Source of the DNA: an uncultured Prevotella sp.
GTDB taxonomy: Bacteria; Bacteroidota; Bacteroidia; Bacteroidales; Bacteroidaceae
NCBI GenBank assembly: GCA_905210845.1
Contig: CAJLYG010000006.1
Span: 1-41,775 of the forward strand
DNA length: 41,775 nt
Direction: 5' to 3'
Position numbers and translations under genes: made by a program. Shown piece after piece: positions 8,372-17,160 of this stretch; the first letter of the stretch is position 1; each line of letters opens with the position of its first letter. The notes beneath the pieces were generated by a model. That model had not been told where the DNA came from. It was given only the letters and a program-made list of their open reading frames with translations, and did not search any database.

Positions 8372-10729
8372 ATGAACGTAATTACGAAAACAGTTCAATT
8401 GCCAGATGGAAGAACCATCTCAATTGAGACCGGAAAGGTTGCAAAGCAGTGTGACGGTTCAGCTGTGCTCCGCATGGGCAATACCGTACTTCTTGCAACT
8501 GTTTGTGCAGCTAAAGAGGCAGTTCCGGGTACAGATTTTATGCCTTTGCAGGTTGATTATCGTGAGCAGTATGCTGCTGCAGGCCGTTTTCCTGGTGGTT
8601 TTACCAAACGCGAAGGCAAGGCAAGTGACAATGAGATTTTGACATCTCGTCTTGTGGACCGAGTTCTTCGTCCACTGTTTCCATCAGACTACCATTGTGA
8701 AGTATTTGTTAATGTGATTCTTTTCTCAGCCGATGGCGTTGATCAGCCTGATGCTCTGGCAGGATTTGCAGCATCAGCCGCCTTGGCTTGTTCAGATATT
8801 CCAATTGAGTGCCCTATCAGTGAGGTTCGCGTAGCCCGTATTAACGGTGAATATGTCATTGACCCTACCTTCGAGCAGATGAAGGAGGCAGATATGGATA
8901 TTATGGTCGGTGCTACGAAGGACAACATCATGATGGTTGAGGGCGAGATGGATGAGGTTTCCGAGCAAGACTTGATTGGAGCCTTAAAAGCAGCCCATGA
9001 GGCAATCAAACCTCAGTGCCTCCTTCAGGAAGAACTTTCTAAAGAGCTTGGTACAGACAAGAAGCGTGAGTATGACGATGAGATCAATGACGAGGATCTT
9101 CGCCAGCAGATTAAGGATGAGCTTTATCAGCCAGCTTATGATACGACAAAGGCTGCCCTGCCTAAGCAAGAGCGTCAAGATGCCTTCGATAAGATTATTA
9201 CCGACTTCTTGGAGAAATACGATGCTGCCCACACGGATCTCTCTGCTGATGAGTTAGAAGAGAAACATGCTGAGGCAACCCGTTACTATGCGGACGTAGA
9301 GCGTGATGCCATGCGTCGTTGCGTATTAGATGAAGGCATTCGCCTTGATGGTCGTAAGACTACGGAGATCCGTCCGATCTGGTGTGAGGTATCTCCATTG
9401 CCAATGCCTCATGGAAGTTCCATCTTCCAGCGTGGTGAGACCATGTCCCTGTCTACTTGTACCTTGGGCACTAAGTTGGATGAGAAGATGGTAGATGATG
9501 TCTTGGATAAGAGTTATCAGCGGTTTATCCTGCACTATAATTTCCCTCCGTTCTGTACGGGTGAGGCTAAAGCCCAGCGTGGCGTAGGCCGTCGTGAGAT
9601 TGGTCACGGTCATTTGGCATGGCGTGCCTTGAAGGGACAGATTCCTGAGGATTTCCCTTATACGGTGCGTCTGGTCAGCGAGATCTTGGAATCAAATGGT
9701 TCTTCTTCTATGGCTACGGTTTGTGCAGGTACACTTGCTTTGATGGATGCTGGCGTGCCCATGAAGAAACCTGTTTCAGGTATTGCCATGGGGTTGATCA
9801 AGAATCCGGGCGAGGATAAATATGCGATCTTGAGCGATATCCTCGGTGATGAAGATCACTTGGGTGATATGGACTTCAAGACGACAGGTACGAAAGATGG
9901 TCTGACAGCAACGCAGATGGATATCAAGTGTGATGGATTGAGCTTCGAGATCCTTGAGAAGGCGTTAATGCAGGCTAAGGAAGGTCGTGAGTATATTCTT
10001 GGAAAGCTGACCGATACGATTGCCGAGCCACGTAAGGAGCTCAAGCCGCAGGTTCCTCGTATTGAGGCCTTCGATGTTCCTAAGGAGTTCATCGGTGCTG
10101 TGATTGGTCCGGGTGGAAAGATTATCCAGCAGATGCAGGAAGATACGGGTGCTACGATCACGATCGACGAGACCGATGGCAAGGGTCATGTGCAGGTAAG
10201 TGCTCCAGACAAGGCTTCTATTGAGGCTGCCATCGCTAAGATCAAAGCTATCGTTGCCATTCCAGAAGTCGGCGAGGTGTATGAGGGAACGGTGCGCTCC
10301 ATCATGCCTTATGGATGCTTCGTGGAGATCCTTCCTGGAAAGGATGGACTGCTTCATATCTCAGAGATTGACTGGAAACGGCTTGAGACCGTTGAGGAGG
10401 CTGGTATCAAGGAAGGAGATAAGATCAAGGTTAAATTGATGGAAATTGATCCTAAGACTGGTAAGTATAAGTTGTCTCATCGTGTCTTGTTGCCGAAGCC
10501 AGAAGGTTATGTTGAGCGTGAGCGCCGTCCGCGTCCAGAACGTAATGGGGAGCGTCGGAATGCCAACCGCAATGAGCGTCGCGACAATAACCGCAATGAG
10601 CGTCGGAATGCAGGTGGGCATCGCCAGGATAATCGTCCTAACAATAATCAAGACTATCATGATCCGATGGCAGAACATGAGCCAAAGGATTTCTCAGATG
10701 CTCTTGATCATGGTAATGACATTGATTAA
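8372..10729 (+). CDS. pnp: Polyribonucleotide nucleotidyltransferase (PNPase)
   Basis: 3'-to-5' phosphorolytic exoribonuclease of RNA decay and quality control. The 785-residue product shows the full family layout: first RNase PH domain ([12 protein letters not shown]), helical linker, second RNase PH domain ([17 protein letters not shown], then [13 protein letters not shown]), KH domain with the GxxG loop ([13 protein letters not shown], about residues 565-625) and S1 domain (about 634-705). From about residue 711 follows a basic, low-complexity tail rich in Arg and Asn (NERR repeated), probably an extra RNA-contact or partner-binding region, ending in an acidic stretch. A strong terminator lies 18 bases after the stop. 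The start is set by the conserved N terminus and the upstream promoter. Confidence 0.97.
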   Translation: MNVITKTVQLPDGRTISIETGKVAKQCDGSAVLRMGNTVLLATVCAAKEAVPGTDFMPLQVDYREQYAAAGRFPGGFTKREGKASDNEILTSRLVDRVLRPLFPSDYHCEVFVNVILFSADGVDQPDALAGFAASAALACSDIPIECPISEVRVARINGEYVIDPTFEQMKEADMDIMVGATKDNIMMVEGEMDEVSEQDLIGALKAAHEAIKPQCLLQEELSKELGTDKKREYDDEINDEDLRQQIKDELYQPAYDTTKAALPKQERQDAFDKIITDFLEKYDAAHTDLSADELEEKHAEATRYYADVERDAMRRCVLDEGIRLDGRKTTEIRPIWCEVSPLPMPHGSSIFQRGETMSLSTCTLGTKLDEKMVDDVLDKSYQRFILHYNFPPFCTGEAKAQRGVGRREIGHGHLAWRALKGQIPEDFPYTVRLVSEILESNGSSSMATVCAGTLALMDAGVPMKKPVSGIAMGLIKNPGEDKYAILSDILGDEDHLGDMDFKTTGTKDGLTATQMDIKCDGLSFEILEKALMQAKEGREYILGKLTDTIAEPRKELKPQVPRIEAFDVPKEFIGAVIGPGGKIIQQMQEDTGATITIDETDGKGHVQVSAPDKASIEAAIAKIKAIVAIPEVGEVYEGTVRSIMPYGCFVEILPGKDGLLHISEIDWKRLETVEEAGIKEGDKIKVKLMEIDPKTGKYKLSHRVLLPKPEGYVERERRPRPERNGERRNANRNERRDNNRNERRNAGGHRQDNRPNNNQDYHDPMAEHEPKDFSDALDHGNDID
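10541..10612 (+). repeat. 24-base coding repeat in the pnp tail
   Basis: A 17-base string beginning AACCGCAATGAG occurs exactly at 10565-10581 and 10589-10605, a 24-base (8-codon) period encoding NRNERR units; a diverged third unit (NGERRNA) lies just upstream. This in-frame repeat builds the Arg/Asn-rich tail of PNPase. Confidence 0.75.
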
Positions 10730-10747
10730 TCTATTATTCCCAATACA

Positions 10748-10784
10748 AAAGCCCCGCATCTCCATGACATGCGGGGCTTTTTTT
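10748..10784 (+). terminator. Strong intrinsic terminator of pnp, probably bidirectional
   Basis: A 12-bp GC-rich stem (10748-10759 with 10769-10780, AAAGCCCCGCAT type), a 9-base loop, then T7 overlapping the arm end (10778-10784). On the minus strand it is followed by TTTTG, so it may also end the convergent fucosidase unit. Confidence 0.93.
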
Positions 10785-10819
10785 AGCTCTATCGATGATC
10801 TTTCCTTGGATTGATCCCG

Positions 10820-12187
10820 TTATTTTTTCTTGAATTCCATGGCAAACGACTGCTGTTTCATTCCTGTGGGAACGACGACAGTGACCTGCCCATTCTTTGA
10901 CGTGGTCTTCAGGTTCTTTCCCGTAGAAACCAACTTGACGCTACCTTTAGGAAGGTTTCCTTTCCAAGAGATCGTAGCTGGCAATTTCTCTCCTTCTTTT
11001 GCCATGTATATGGCATATAGGGTTTTCTTGTCCTTAGACGCTGTAAACCAAACATCTCCATCATGATAATTATGCGTGATCGTCGTGGAATAGATGGCCT
11101 TTCCATTGGCTTTCAGCCATTGTCCTATCGCTTTCAGGCGGCTCACTGCCTCTGGCTGGATAGTACCTTCTGGTGTGGGTCCTACGCCCAATACTAAGTT
11201 ACCTCCCTTTGCTACGATTTCGATCAGCGTGTTGATCACCTTCTCTGGAGATTTCCACGTTGGACGAGGCACCCATCCCCAATCATTGGTCAGGGGTATG
11301 CAACTCTCCCAAGGGTAATCTAACTGTGTTTCAGGAATGGTCCTCTCCGGCGTTTGGTAGTTTTCATACGGGCCATGGATGGTACGATCGACAATGATCA
11401 ATCCTGGTTGGTCTTTTCTTGCCATTTCTGCGATCTTAGGCATGTCGATGTCCTGGTTGTTTTCTTTGCAAACCCAACCACCATCGAGCCAAAGGATGTC
11501 CACTTTGCCATAGTTGGAAAGGATCTCATTCATCTGGTTATATGTGAATTGTTTATATCTTTCCCAGCGCCAAGGCCATTTCTTGATGTCATAGTTGACA
11601 TTCCTTCCCTTCTTGGTAGGATAGACGTCCCACCAGTAGTCTTGGCTGTGCCAGTCGGGCTTTGAGAAATAAGTACCAATCATGAAATTCTGCTTACGGA
11701 AGGATTCCAAGACGTATTTAAGCACATCTCTTTTGGGATTGTCCTTGAAAGCGTGGTGGGCAATGCTGAAATCTGTGTATTTGCTGTCGAACATACAGAA
11801 GCCATCATGATGCTTGGTCGTGAAAATCATGTACTTCATGCCAGCATCTTTCATGGCAGAAGCCCATTGGTCGGGATTGAACTGGGTAGGATTAAACTTA
11901 TCGGCAAGTCCCCAATACCAATCCTTGTACTGTTGATAAGTCTTTGTGGTATCCCTGGTAATCCAGTCTTCGTCACAGATCGACCATGATTCTACGATGC
12001 CGGGTACGGCATAGATTCCCCAATGCATCAATACTCCGAATTTCAGGTCCTGCCATTGGTGCAACTTGTTCACTACTTGTGGGTCGGTAGGCCATTCATA
12101 AGTTTTCGATCGCTCATACACGTCTCCTTGTGCCAGAGCATTCATAGATAAGGCAAAAGCCAATAATCCGATAATTGTTTTCTTCAT
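10820..12187 (-). CDS. Alpha-L-fucosidase, GH29
   Basis: Retaining exo-glycosidase releasing terminal L-fucose, exported by a signal peptide (residues 1-19, ending ALA). 455 residues. GH29 hallmarks: the N-terminal FGVLMHWGIYAVPG block, KHHDGFCMFDS (125-134) and WLDGGW with nucleophile D235; the acid/base residue is not fixed by sequence in this family and may be the Glu in PETQLDY. A small beta domain follows the barrel. The linkage cannot be read reliably; the compact single-barrel form fits either GH29 subfamily. It is 11 bases downstream of an AraC-type regulator gene on the same strand and probably shares its transcript. Confidence 0.93.
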   Translation of the reverse strand: MKKTIIGLLAFALSMNALAQGDVYERSKTYEWPTDPQVVNKLHQWQDLKFGVLMHWGIYAVPGIVESWSICDEDWITRDTTKTYQQYKDWYWGLADKFNPTQFNPDQWASAMKDAGMKYMIFTTKHHDGFCMFDSKYTDFSIAHHAFKDNPKRDVLKYVLESFRKQNFMIGTYFSKPDWHSQDYWWDVYPTKKGRNVNYDIKKWPWRWERYKQFTYNQMNEILSNYGKVDILWLDGGWVCKENNQDIDMPKIAEMARKDQPGLIIVDRTIHGPYENYQTPERTIPETQLDYPWESCIPLTNDWGWVPRPTWKSPEKVINTLIEIVAKGGNLVLGVGPTPEGTIQPEAVSRLKAIGQWLKANGKAIYSTTITHNYHDGDVWFTASKDKKTLYAIYMAKEGEKLPATISWKGNLPKGSVKLVSTGKNLKTTSKNGQVTVVVPTGMKQQSFAMEFKKK

Positions 12188-12198
12188 TACGATAAATA

Positions 12199-13095
12199 TT
12201 ATATAGATCTTTTAAAGTTCATCCTGTATTCTTTGGGCGATGTCCCTAAATGTGATTTTACGAATTTTCCAAAGAAACTAAGATTCTGGAAGTTCAGGTC
12301 GGAAGCAATTTCTTTAATGGATTTATCCGTAAATTTCAATTGTTGCTCTATTTCCTTCAGCATGGTTTCATGAATCAACTGCAAGGCTGTTTTGCCAGAG
12401 GTATTCTTGACAACCACAGAAAGATACTTTGCCGAGATGTTCAACTCGTTCGCGAAGTCTGATACTTGATGGATTTTTCCTTCAGAAGCGGCCAACTTCG
12501 TGATGAAGCGTTTAAAGAGAAGATCTCCTTGATTGACAACTTCATGGGCAGGGATTTCGTCTTGTGGGATATGCCTCTCTAAGATATTGATGAATTCATA
12601 AATGACAATCTGCTGCAGGTGATAGATGATCTGGTCACGGTGAGGCTTTGTGGGATTGTCGATCAATGCTTTCCCTAATTCATAGTAGCGGATGAAGAAG
12701 ACCATGTCTTCCTTTGCCAATGGGATGATATGGTGTTTCGTGATATATTCCGCATATTTCCAGAAATTCTTTTCTGAAAAGACTTTTTTGTCAAGGGCTT
12801 TGGGCGACATTCCTATAGCGAACATCTTCAGGTCGGGGCTCATCATATAGTTGCTCAGTACGGAGCCTGTAGGACATACCAAGGCTTCGTTAGATTGCAA
12901 GGTATGGGTAATGCCGTCAATGTCTAATTGCAATCGTCCCCTTCCGCAGAAGACGATAGCCATCACTCCGAGCTTGAAAGAGTCGCCACTATTGGAAGGG
13001 AGCTTGTTGATCAGGTCGTATGCAACGATAACGTTTTCGTCTTTGTAATCGATCCAGTCTCCTTTTCCTAAACGGTCAAATCCTAATGTTTCCAT
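12199..13095 (-). CDS. AraC-family transcription regulator
   Basis: 298 residues: an N-terminal cupin-like sensor domain (about 30-110, with FCGRGRLQLDIDG) and a C-terminal double helix-turn-helix of the AraC/XylS type (about 200-295, VSDFANELNISAKYLSVVVK, then IKEIASDLNFQNLSFFGKFVKSHLGTSPKEYR). No signal peptide, so a one-component cytoplasmic regulator. It is the first gene of the unit with the GH29 gene 11 bases downstream, so it probably controls that gene and itself. The ligand is unknown. The start at 13095 follows the -7 box at 13130-13123 by about 28 bases. Confidence 0.88.
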   Translation of the reverse strand: METLGFDRLGKGDWIDYKDENVIVAYDLINKLPSNSGDSFKLGVMAIVFCGRGRLQLDIDGITHTLQSNEALVCPTGSVLSNYMMSPDLKMFAIGMSPKALDKKVFSEKNFWKYAEYITKHHIIPLAKEDMVFFIRYYELGKALIDNPTKPHRDQIIYHLQQIVIYEFINILERHIPQDEIPAHEVVNQGDLLFKRFITKLAASEGKIHQVSDFANELNISAKYLSVVVKNTSGKTALQLIHETMLKEIEQQLKFTDKSIKEIASDLNFQNLSFFGKFVKSHLGTSPKEYRMNFKRSI

Positions 13096-13122
13096 ACGAT
13101 GCAGGCTTTGCTAATGTGTTTA

Positions 13123-13130
13123 CAAAGATA
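13123..13130 (-). promoter_or_regulatory. Promoter -7 box of the AraC-fucosidase unit
   Basis: TATCTTTG on the minus strand, an exact TAnnTTTG match 28 bases before the regulator start. No TTTG is found at -33, as expected for a promoter that needs an activator. Confidence 0.6.
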
Positions 13131-13300
13131 GTATTTTTTCTTTGATTCTGTGTCCTATTTTTCGTTTTATTTGTATAAGATGCCTGATCATGTCCGAAAT
13201 AACGGGTGATCTTGTACAATATGGACTCAAATTCGTACAATAATGGATCTTCCAAGCCCATGGATGGTGGAGGATAACTGATGTGTAGAGACTGGATCAA

Positions 13301-13339
13301 ATAAAAAATAGGAAGGAAACTGGTCGCTTCCTTCCTATT
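13301..13339 (-). terminator. Intrinsic terminator of the GH35-GH31 unit
   Basis: A 12-bp stem (13307-13318 with 13328-13339, TAGGAAGGAA type) with a 9-base loop, followed on the minus strand by TTTTTTAT. It lies 9 bases after the GH31 stop. Confidence 0.88.
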
Positions 13340-13347
13340 AGAGCTTT

Positions 13348-16300
13348 TTAAAAATCTAATTCATTGAGATTTTTGTCAACCAACATTCCGTGTGGCGTGA
13401 TAGAACCCAACTTAAATCTCCTAACCGCCTTGAAATGAATGACAAACAAGTCGGTATCCCCGTTGAGATCATCTTGGTCGCCAATATTGACAAATGTCGG
13501 ATAGAGAACCTTGCTTCCATCCTTATGCAAACGGTCATTAGTCATGTTCTGCATATCTTTCACCGCTACGGGTTCTATGCTGATAAATTGCATGTCTCGT
13601 TCGCTGTAAGGGATCATCAGGTTGAATGCATTGACAGCCTTTAATCCTTTTCCATGTACGGTGACTGTTATGTCATCTCCTTTCTGGTAGAGTTTCTGGC
13701 TGTAAACATAGGTAATGGTTCCTGCCATCTTTGCAGCATTAGGCGTGACGCCGCCATCCAATTGGGTGGCAACCTCAGAGATGTCATAAGCATCAATCAG
13801 GCCATTGGCATTCAGATCACCCTTACTGATATATCCATCGAAATCAGGATCACCTTTCTTCAAGCCTGTATAGTTCAGATAAGAAGTCAGGTCATTATTG
13901 TCGATCTTCCCATCTTGATTAACATCACCAGGAATGAGCGTCTTTGTCCCAGGAACCTTGAAGACATAGATCTCCCTGCCGGACACATAATCGCGGTAAG
14001 AATCCTTGATGGTCATGCGGATATAGCGGACTGGAGTCTGGCCATCAAACTTGAATACCTTGGTGGAATCGTTCTTCGTCCACGTGAAGTCACCTACTTC
14101 TGTCCAGGTCTTGTTATCTGGGCTGATGGAGATGGAGCCTTTCGTGATGGTTCCGGCTGTGCCTCCTTCGCGTGGCAAGTATTCCAGCTTGTCAAGGATA
14201 CTGGTTCCGTGGAGATCCATGGTCAATACCATAGGTCCTTCTGCTTTCTTGAAGTTAGCGAACCAGATATCTCCCTTGTCAGAGAAGTCGAACAGACGGT
14301 ATGTATCGTGATCTTCCGCACTTGGCGTACTTGTCTTACCCGTAATGCCATGGATTGCAAACTCTAAAGGATTCGACTTTGTCTTCGCAGAGAATGCCGT
14401 CCAGTCGGAAACACCATCTTTGTTGACGGCACGAACTTTGAAGTTATATTCCGTGGCAGGAGTGAGGTCATTGAATTGCAGCCGGTTTTGGCGGATGGTA
14501 GAATAGGTCATGCCCTGATACAGAATCTCATAATAGTCGGCATTCTCTACCTTGTCCCAAGATGGAGTCAGCGAATAAGCACTGATATCCTCCGCTTTTA
14601 CCATCGCATGGGCAGGAGTCGTGAGGGCACCAGTATGCGTCTTGCTATTGTCCTCATACTGATATGTATATCCTTTAACCTGTAGCTTAACCGGAAGGGC
14701 TGTGATATCAGAGGGTTCTACCTTCACTACCAACTGCGGGTTCTTGGTGACACTTTCTTGTGCGGCATTGCTCCCCGGTGTAGAGAAGCGGTTCAACTCC
14801 GGTTTCTCATCATAGTAATAGAGATTGTTACCACTCTCTACTTCTTTCCGGCTCTTTGCTTCTTTTAGTGCGACCGCTTTCTTGCCAATCATTGCCTTGA
14901 TACCCTTAGGCTTCTGGGTCATGTTGATGATGAAGGTCGTGCTCTTCTCTTTTGTCATCCCGTCGAATGAGCCTTCTGTAGGATGAACGGTTACGGTAGC
15001 CATGTTTTTGTCCAGTTCCGACTCGATTGTAGTCTTGGAGAAAGCCCCGTTCAGATAAGCCTCTGTCTCACCGTCGTCATCATATTCGACAAATGAGGTA
15101 TGCCCAGCCGGGTAGCATTCATAGATACGATTGCCCTTATTGATCTGTGAAGGATTGTTATTCGCGTTAACCATCGGGATGATGGCACCTTGCTTGACGA
15201 AGATAGGCAGCTTCCACAGTGGCGCGTCAAAGTTATTGATCATTTGATTTCCTTCGTAAATCTGCCCTGAAAGATAATCAATCCACCTTCCTTCTGGCAA
15301 GAAGATCCCATTCCGCAGATCGTTTCCTTCTGCATCGGCTTCTGTATTCTGATAGATAGGCGCAATGAGAAAATATGGACCGTACATATATTGATATTGT
15401 GTGCCACTGTCATGAGTGTAGTCTGATGGATAATCAAGGAACATGGCACGCATCAAGGGCTTTCCATTCACGGCTTCATAAGCTGCGGAATAAGAGTAGG
15501 GCAGGAGCATGGATTTCAGTTTCAGGTAATTCCTGGTGATAGAGGCATAAGGCTCGCCCATGATATGTGGATATTTTGGATTGAATCCCCATCCATCCAT
15601 GTTCAATTGCATGGGAGTAAAGGTCTTCCATTCAAAGTCCCTGGTGTTGACAATAGGATTCTTTCCTCCAAAGATGCCATCCATGTCAGAGGTGATATTT
15701 CCCATCCCGGACAATCCGGAACCAATGTAAGTGGGGATGTGGAAGCGGATGTATTCCCATTTTCCACCGGTCTGATCGCCTGTCCAGACTCCCGCGTATC
15801 GCTGGGTGCCTGCCCAGCCGTCCAATGTAATAATAAAAGGACGGGCATTATGGCCATAGTAAGGCATGATATGAGCAACGTCCGAGATCCCGTTTAACCC
15901 GAAGGAATAACCATCGCCGACCCATGCCACATCTGTTTTCAGAACACGGACGCCAGCATCGCGTACTTCCTTGACAATATCCCGTTGCAGCAAAGCCCGT
16001 ATTCCTTCTTTGGGATGAAGGTTTGACTGTGTCCACAGACCAATCTCAACTCCGTTCTTGCGGGCATAGTCACCGAAACTCTTCAGGTTGGCGATGTTTC
16101 CATCCAAGGTTTCCGTCTGACCATATCCTGCCCCATATCCATCATTGGGCAATACCCAGCCTAAAGGCATGTCGTGTGCCTTGTACCTGTCAACGACAGC
16201 CCTGGCAGAAAATTGGTAGTTGTTTTTTTCTCCGTTCAGACTTTCCTTGATACCGCCATTGTCTTTCTGGCTCTCATTGTAATACTTGCCATCCTCGAAA

Positions 16301-17160
16301 AGAATTCCTTTGTCTTTGGTAGTTTCTTTCCAATAGTCGCGGTTGTACGCATTCAGATGACCTTCATAGAAGGCAAACTTAGGCAGCAGGACAGGACGGC
16401 CTGTCAACTGATAATAATCATCGAGCAAGGCAACAGGTGTGCTGTCCACCATGACAAACATATCTAAATAGTTACTTTCATGGGTCAGGGTAACAGTGTT
16501 CTTCGTCCCTGCCCCGAAATCATATTCGCCAGGAGCAAAGGTGTAGCACATGATCCCATAGCCACCAGTTGACCAATAAAAAGGAGTAGGGGATGCCACT
16601 CCTCCGTCTGTCCAACTATTGGTATTGACAATGTCTATCTTCTTGCCACGATGAGAGAACCGCCCATTCTGGACACCACCTCCGTAAAAGTATTCATCGG
16701 GCTTCTCTACAAGATAGACTGTGTATTTGTTCTTCTTGAAATCGACAGGAGCTTTCTCTTCCATGACAACTTTCCCGGTGGACAGGTCCGTAACTTTCAT
16801 CAACGTCGTTTGCCTGTCGACGTCTATTTTTACTTTCTGGGAGGAAACAGATACTTCACCGTCATGAGAAGCCACGGTCAGTTTGCCGATGTCCTTTCTC
16901 GGGTTATCGACGAGGATCTTGGCTGCTGGTTTGGCTTCCGGATCGCGGATAATGCCACCCGCGTTGTCCTGAAAGACCCTGAAGATATTCTCTCCGTAGA
17001 AATCAATGAACAAATAATTCCCATTGCTGTATAAGACTTCCACGGTCGTAGGATTCAACTGATGGATTTCCTTTACAGTAACAGGGTCCTCTGTCACAGC
17101 TGCCGATACCTGAATGAAAGGTATCAGCAGAAAACAAATGAAAGATAAAATATGTCTCAT
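13348..17160 (-). CDS. Multimodular GH31 glycosidase with FN3, F5/8C, dockerin and cohesin-like domains
   Basis: 1270 residues, signal peptide about 1-20. The GH31 catalytic part covers roughly 25-770: nucleophile D410 in RVLKTDVAW and acid/base D462 in WTGDQTGGKWEY. The GGGVQNGRFSHRG and GDQTGG-WEYIRFHIPTY blocks look to me like the GH31 group with alpha-N-acetylgalactosaminidase activity (subfamily 18), but alpha-glucosidase or alpha-galactosidase cannot be excluded. Then follow fibronectin III (about 860-928), an F5/8C/CBM32-like module (945-1070), two dockerin-type calcium repeats (GDVNQDGKID at 1078, GDLNANGLID at 1114) and a cohesin-like beta domain (1145-1270). The start overlaps the GH35 stop by four bases (ATGA), implying coupled translation. 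Probably outer-membrane or periplasmic and acting on host glycans. Confidence 0.9.
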   Translation of the reverse strand: MRHILSFICFLLIPFIQVSAAVTEDPVTVKEIHQLNPTTVEVLYSNGNYLFIDFYGENIFRVFQDNAGGIIRDPEAKPAAKILVDNPRKDIGKLTVASHDGEVSVSSQKVKIDVDRQTTLMKVTDLSTGKVVMEEKAPVDFKKNKYTVYLVEKPDEYFYGGGVQNGRFSHRGKKIDIVNTNSWTDGGVASPTPFYWSTGGYGIMCYTFAPGEYDFGAGTKNTVTLTHESNYLDMFVMVDSTPVALLDDYYQLTGRPVLLPKFAFYEGHLNAYNRDYWKETTKDKGILFEDGKYYNESQKDNGGIKESLNGEKNNYQFSARAVVDRYKAHDMPLGWVLPNDGYGAGYGQTETLDGNIANLKSFGDYARKNGVEIGLWTQSNLHPKEGIRALLQRDIVKEVRDAGVRVLKTDVAWVGDGYSFGLNGISDVAHIMPYYGHNARPFIITLDGWAGTQRYAGVWTGDQTGGKWEYIRFHIPTYIGSGLSGMGNITSDMDGIFGGKNPIVNTRDFEWKTFTPMQLNMDGWGFNPKYPHIMGEPYASITRNYLKLKSMLLPYSYSAAYEAVNGKPLMRAMFLDYPSDYTHDSGTQYQYMYGPYFLIAPIYQNTEADAEGNDLRNGIFLPEGRWIDYLSGQIYEGNQMINNFDAPLWKLPIFVKQGAIIPMVNANNNPSQINKGNRIYECYPAGHTSFVEYDDDGETEAYLNGAFSKTTIESELDKNMATVTVHPTEGSFDGMTKEKSTTFIINMTQKPKGIKAMIGKKAVALKEAKSRKEVESGNNLYYYDEKPELNRFSTPGSNAAQESVTKNPQLVVKVEPSDITALPVKLQVKGYTYQYEDNSKTHTGALTTPAHAMVKAEDISAYSLTPSWDKVENADYYEILYQGMTYSTIRQNRLQFNDLTPATEYNFKVRAVNKDGVSDWTAFSAKTKSNPLEFAIHGITGKTSTPSAEDHDTYRLFDFSDKGDIWFANFKKAEGPMVLTMDLHGTSILDKLEYLPREGGTAGTITKGSISISPDNKTWTEVGDFTWTKNDSTKVFKFDGQTPVRYIRMTIKDSYRDYVSGREIYVFKVPGTKTLIPGDVNQDGKIDNNDLTSYLNYTGLKKGDPDFDGYISKGDLNANGLIDAYDISEVATQLDGGVTPNAAKMAGTITYVYSQKLYQKGDDITVTVHGKGLKAVNAFNLMIPYSERDMQFISIEPVAVKDMQNMTNDRLHKDGSKVLYPTFVNIGDQDDLNGDTDLFVIHFKAVRRFKLGSITPHGMLVDKNLNELDF

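Noticed and set aside
10566..10606. CRISPR-like array in the pnp tail repeats
   Set aside because: The repeats are in frame, 24 bases in period, without unique spacers, and encode a low-complexity protein tail.
13096..13347. Hidden gene or RNA between the AraC-type gene and the GH31 terminator
   Set aside because: Apart from the -7 box and the terminator I see no conserved structure or plausible start with an open frame.
13653..14367. 237-codon open frame on the plus strand inside the GH31 gene
   Set aside because: It is antisense to the well-defined FN3, F5/8C and dockerin modules, its product has no recognisable domain, and it lacks a promoter.
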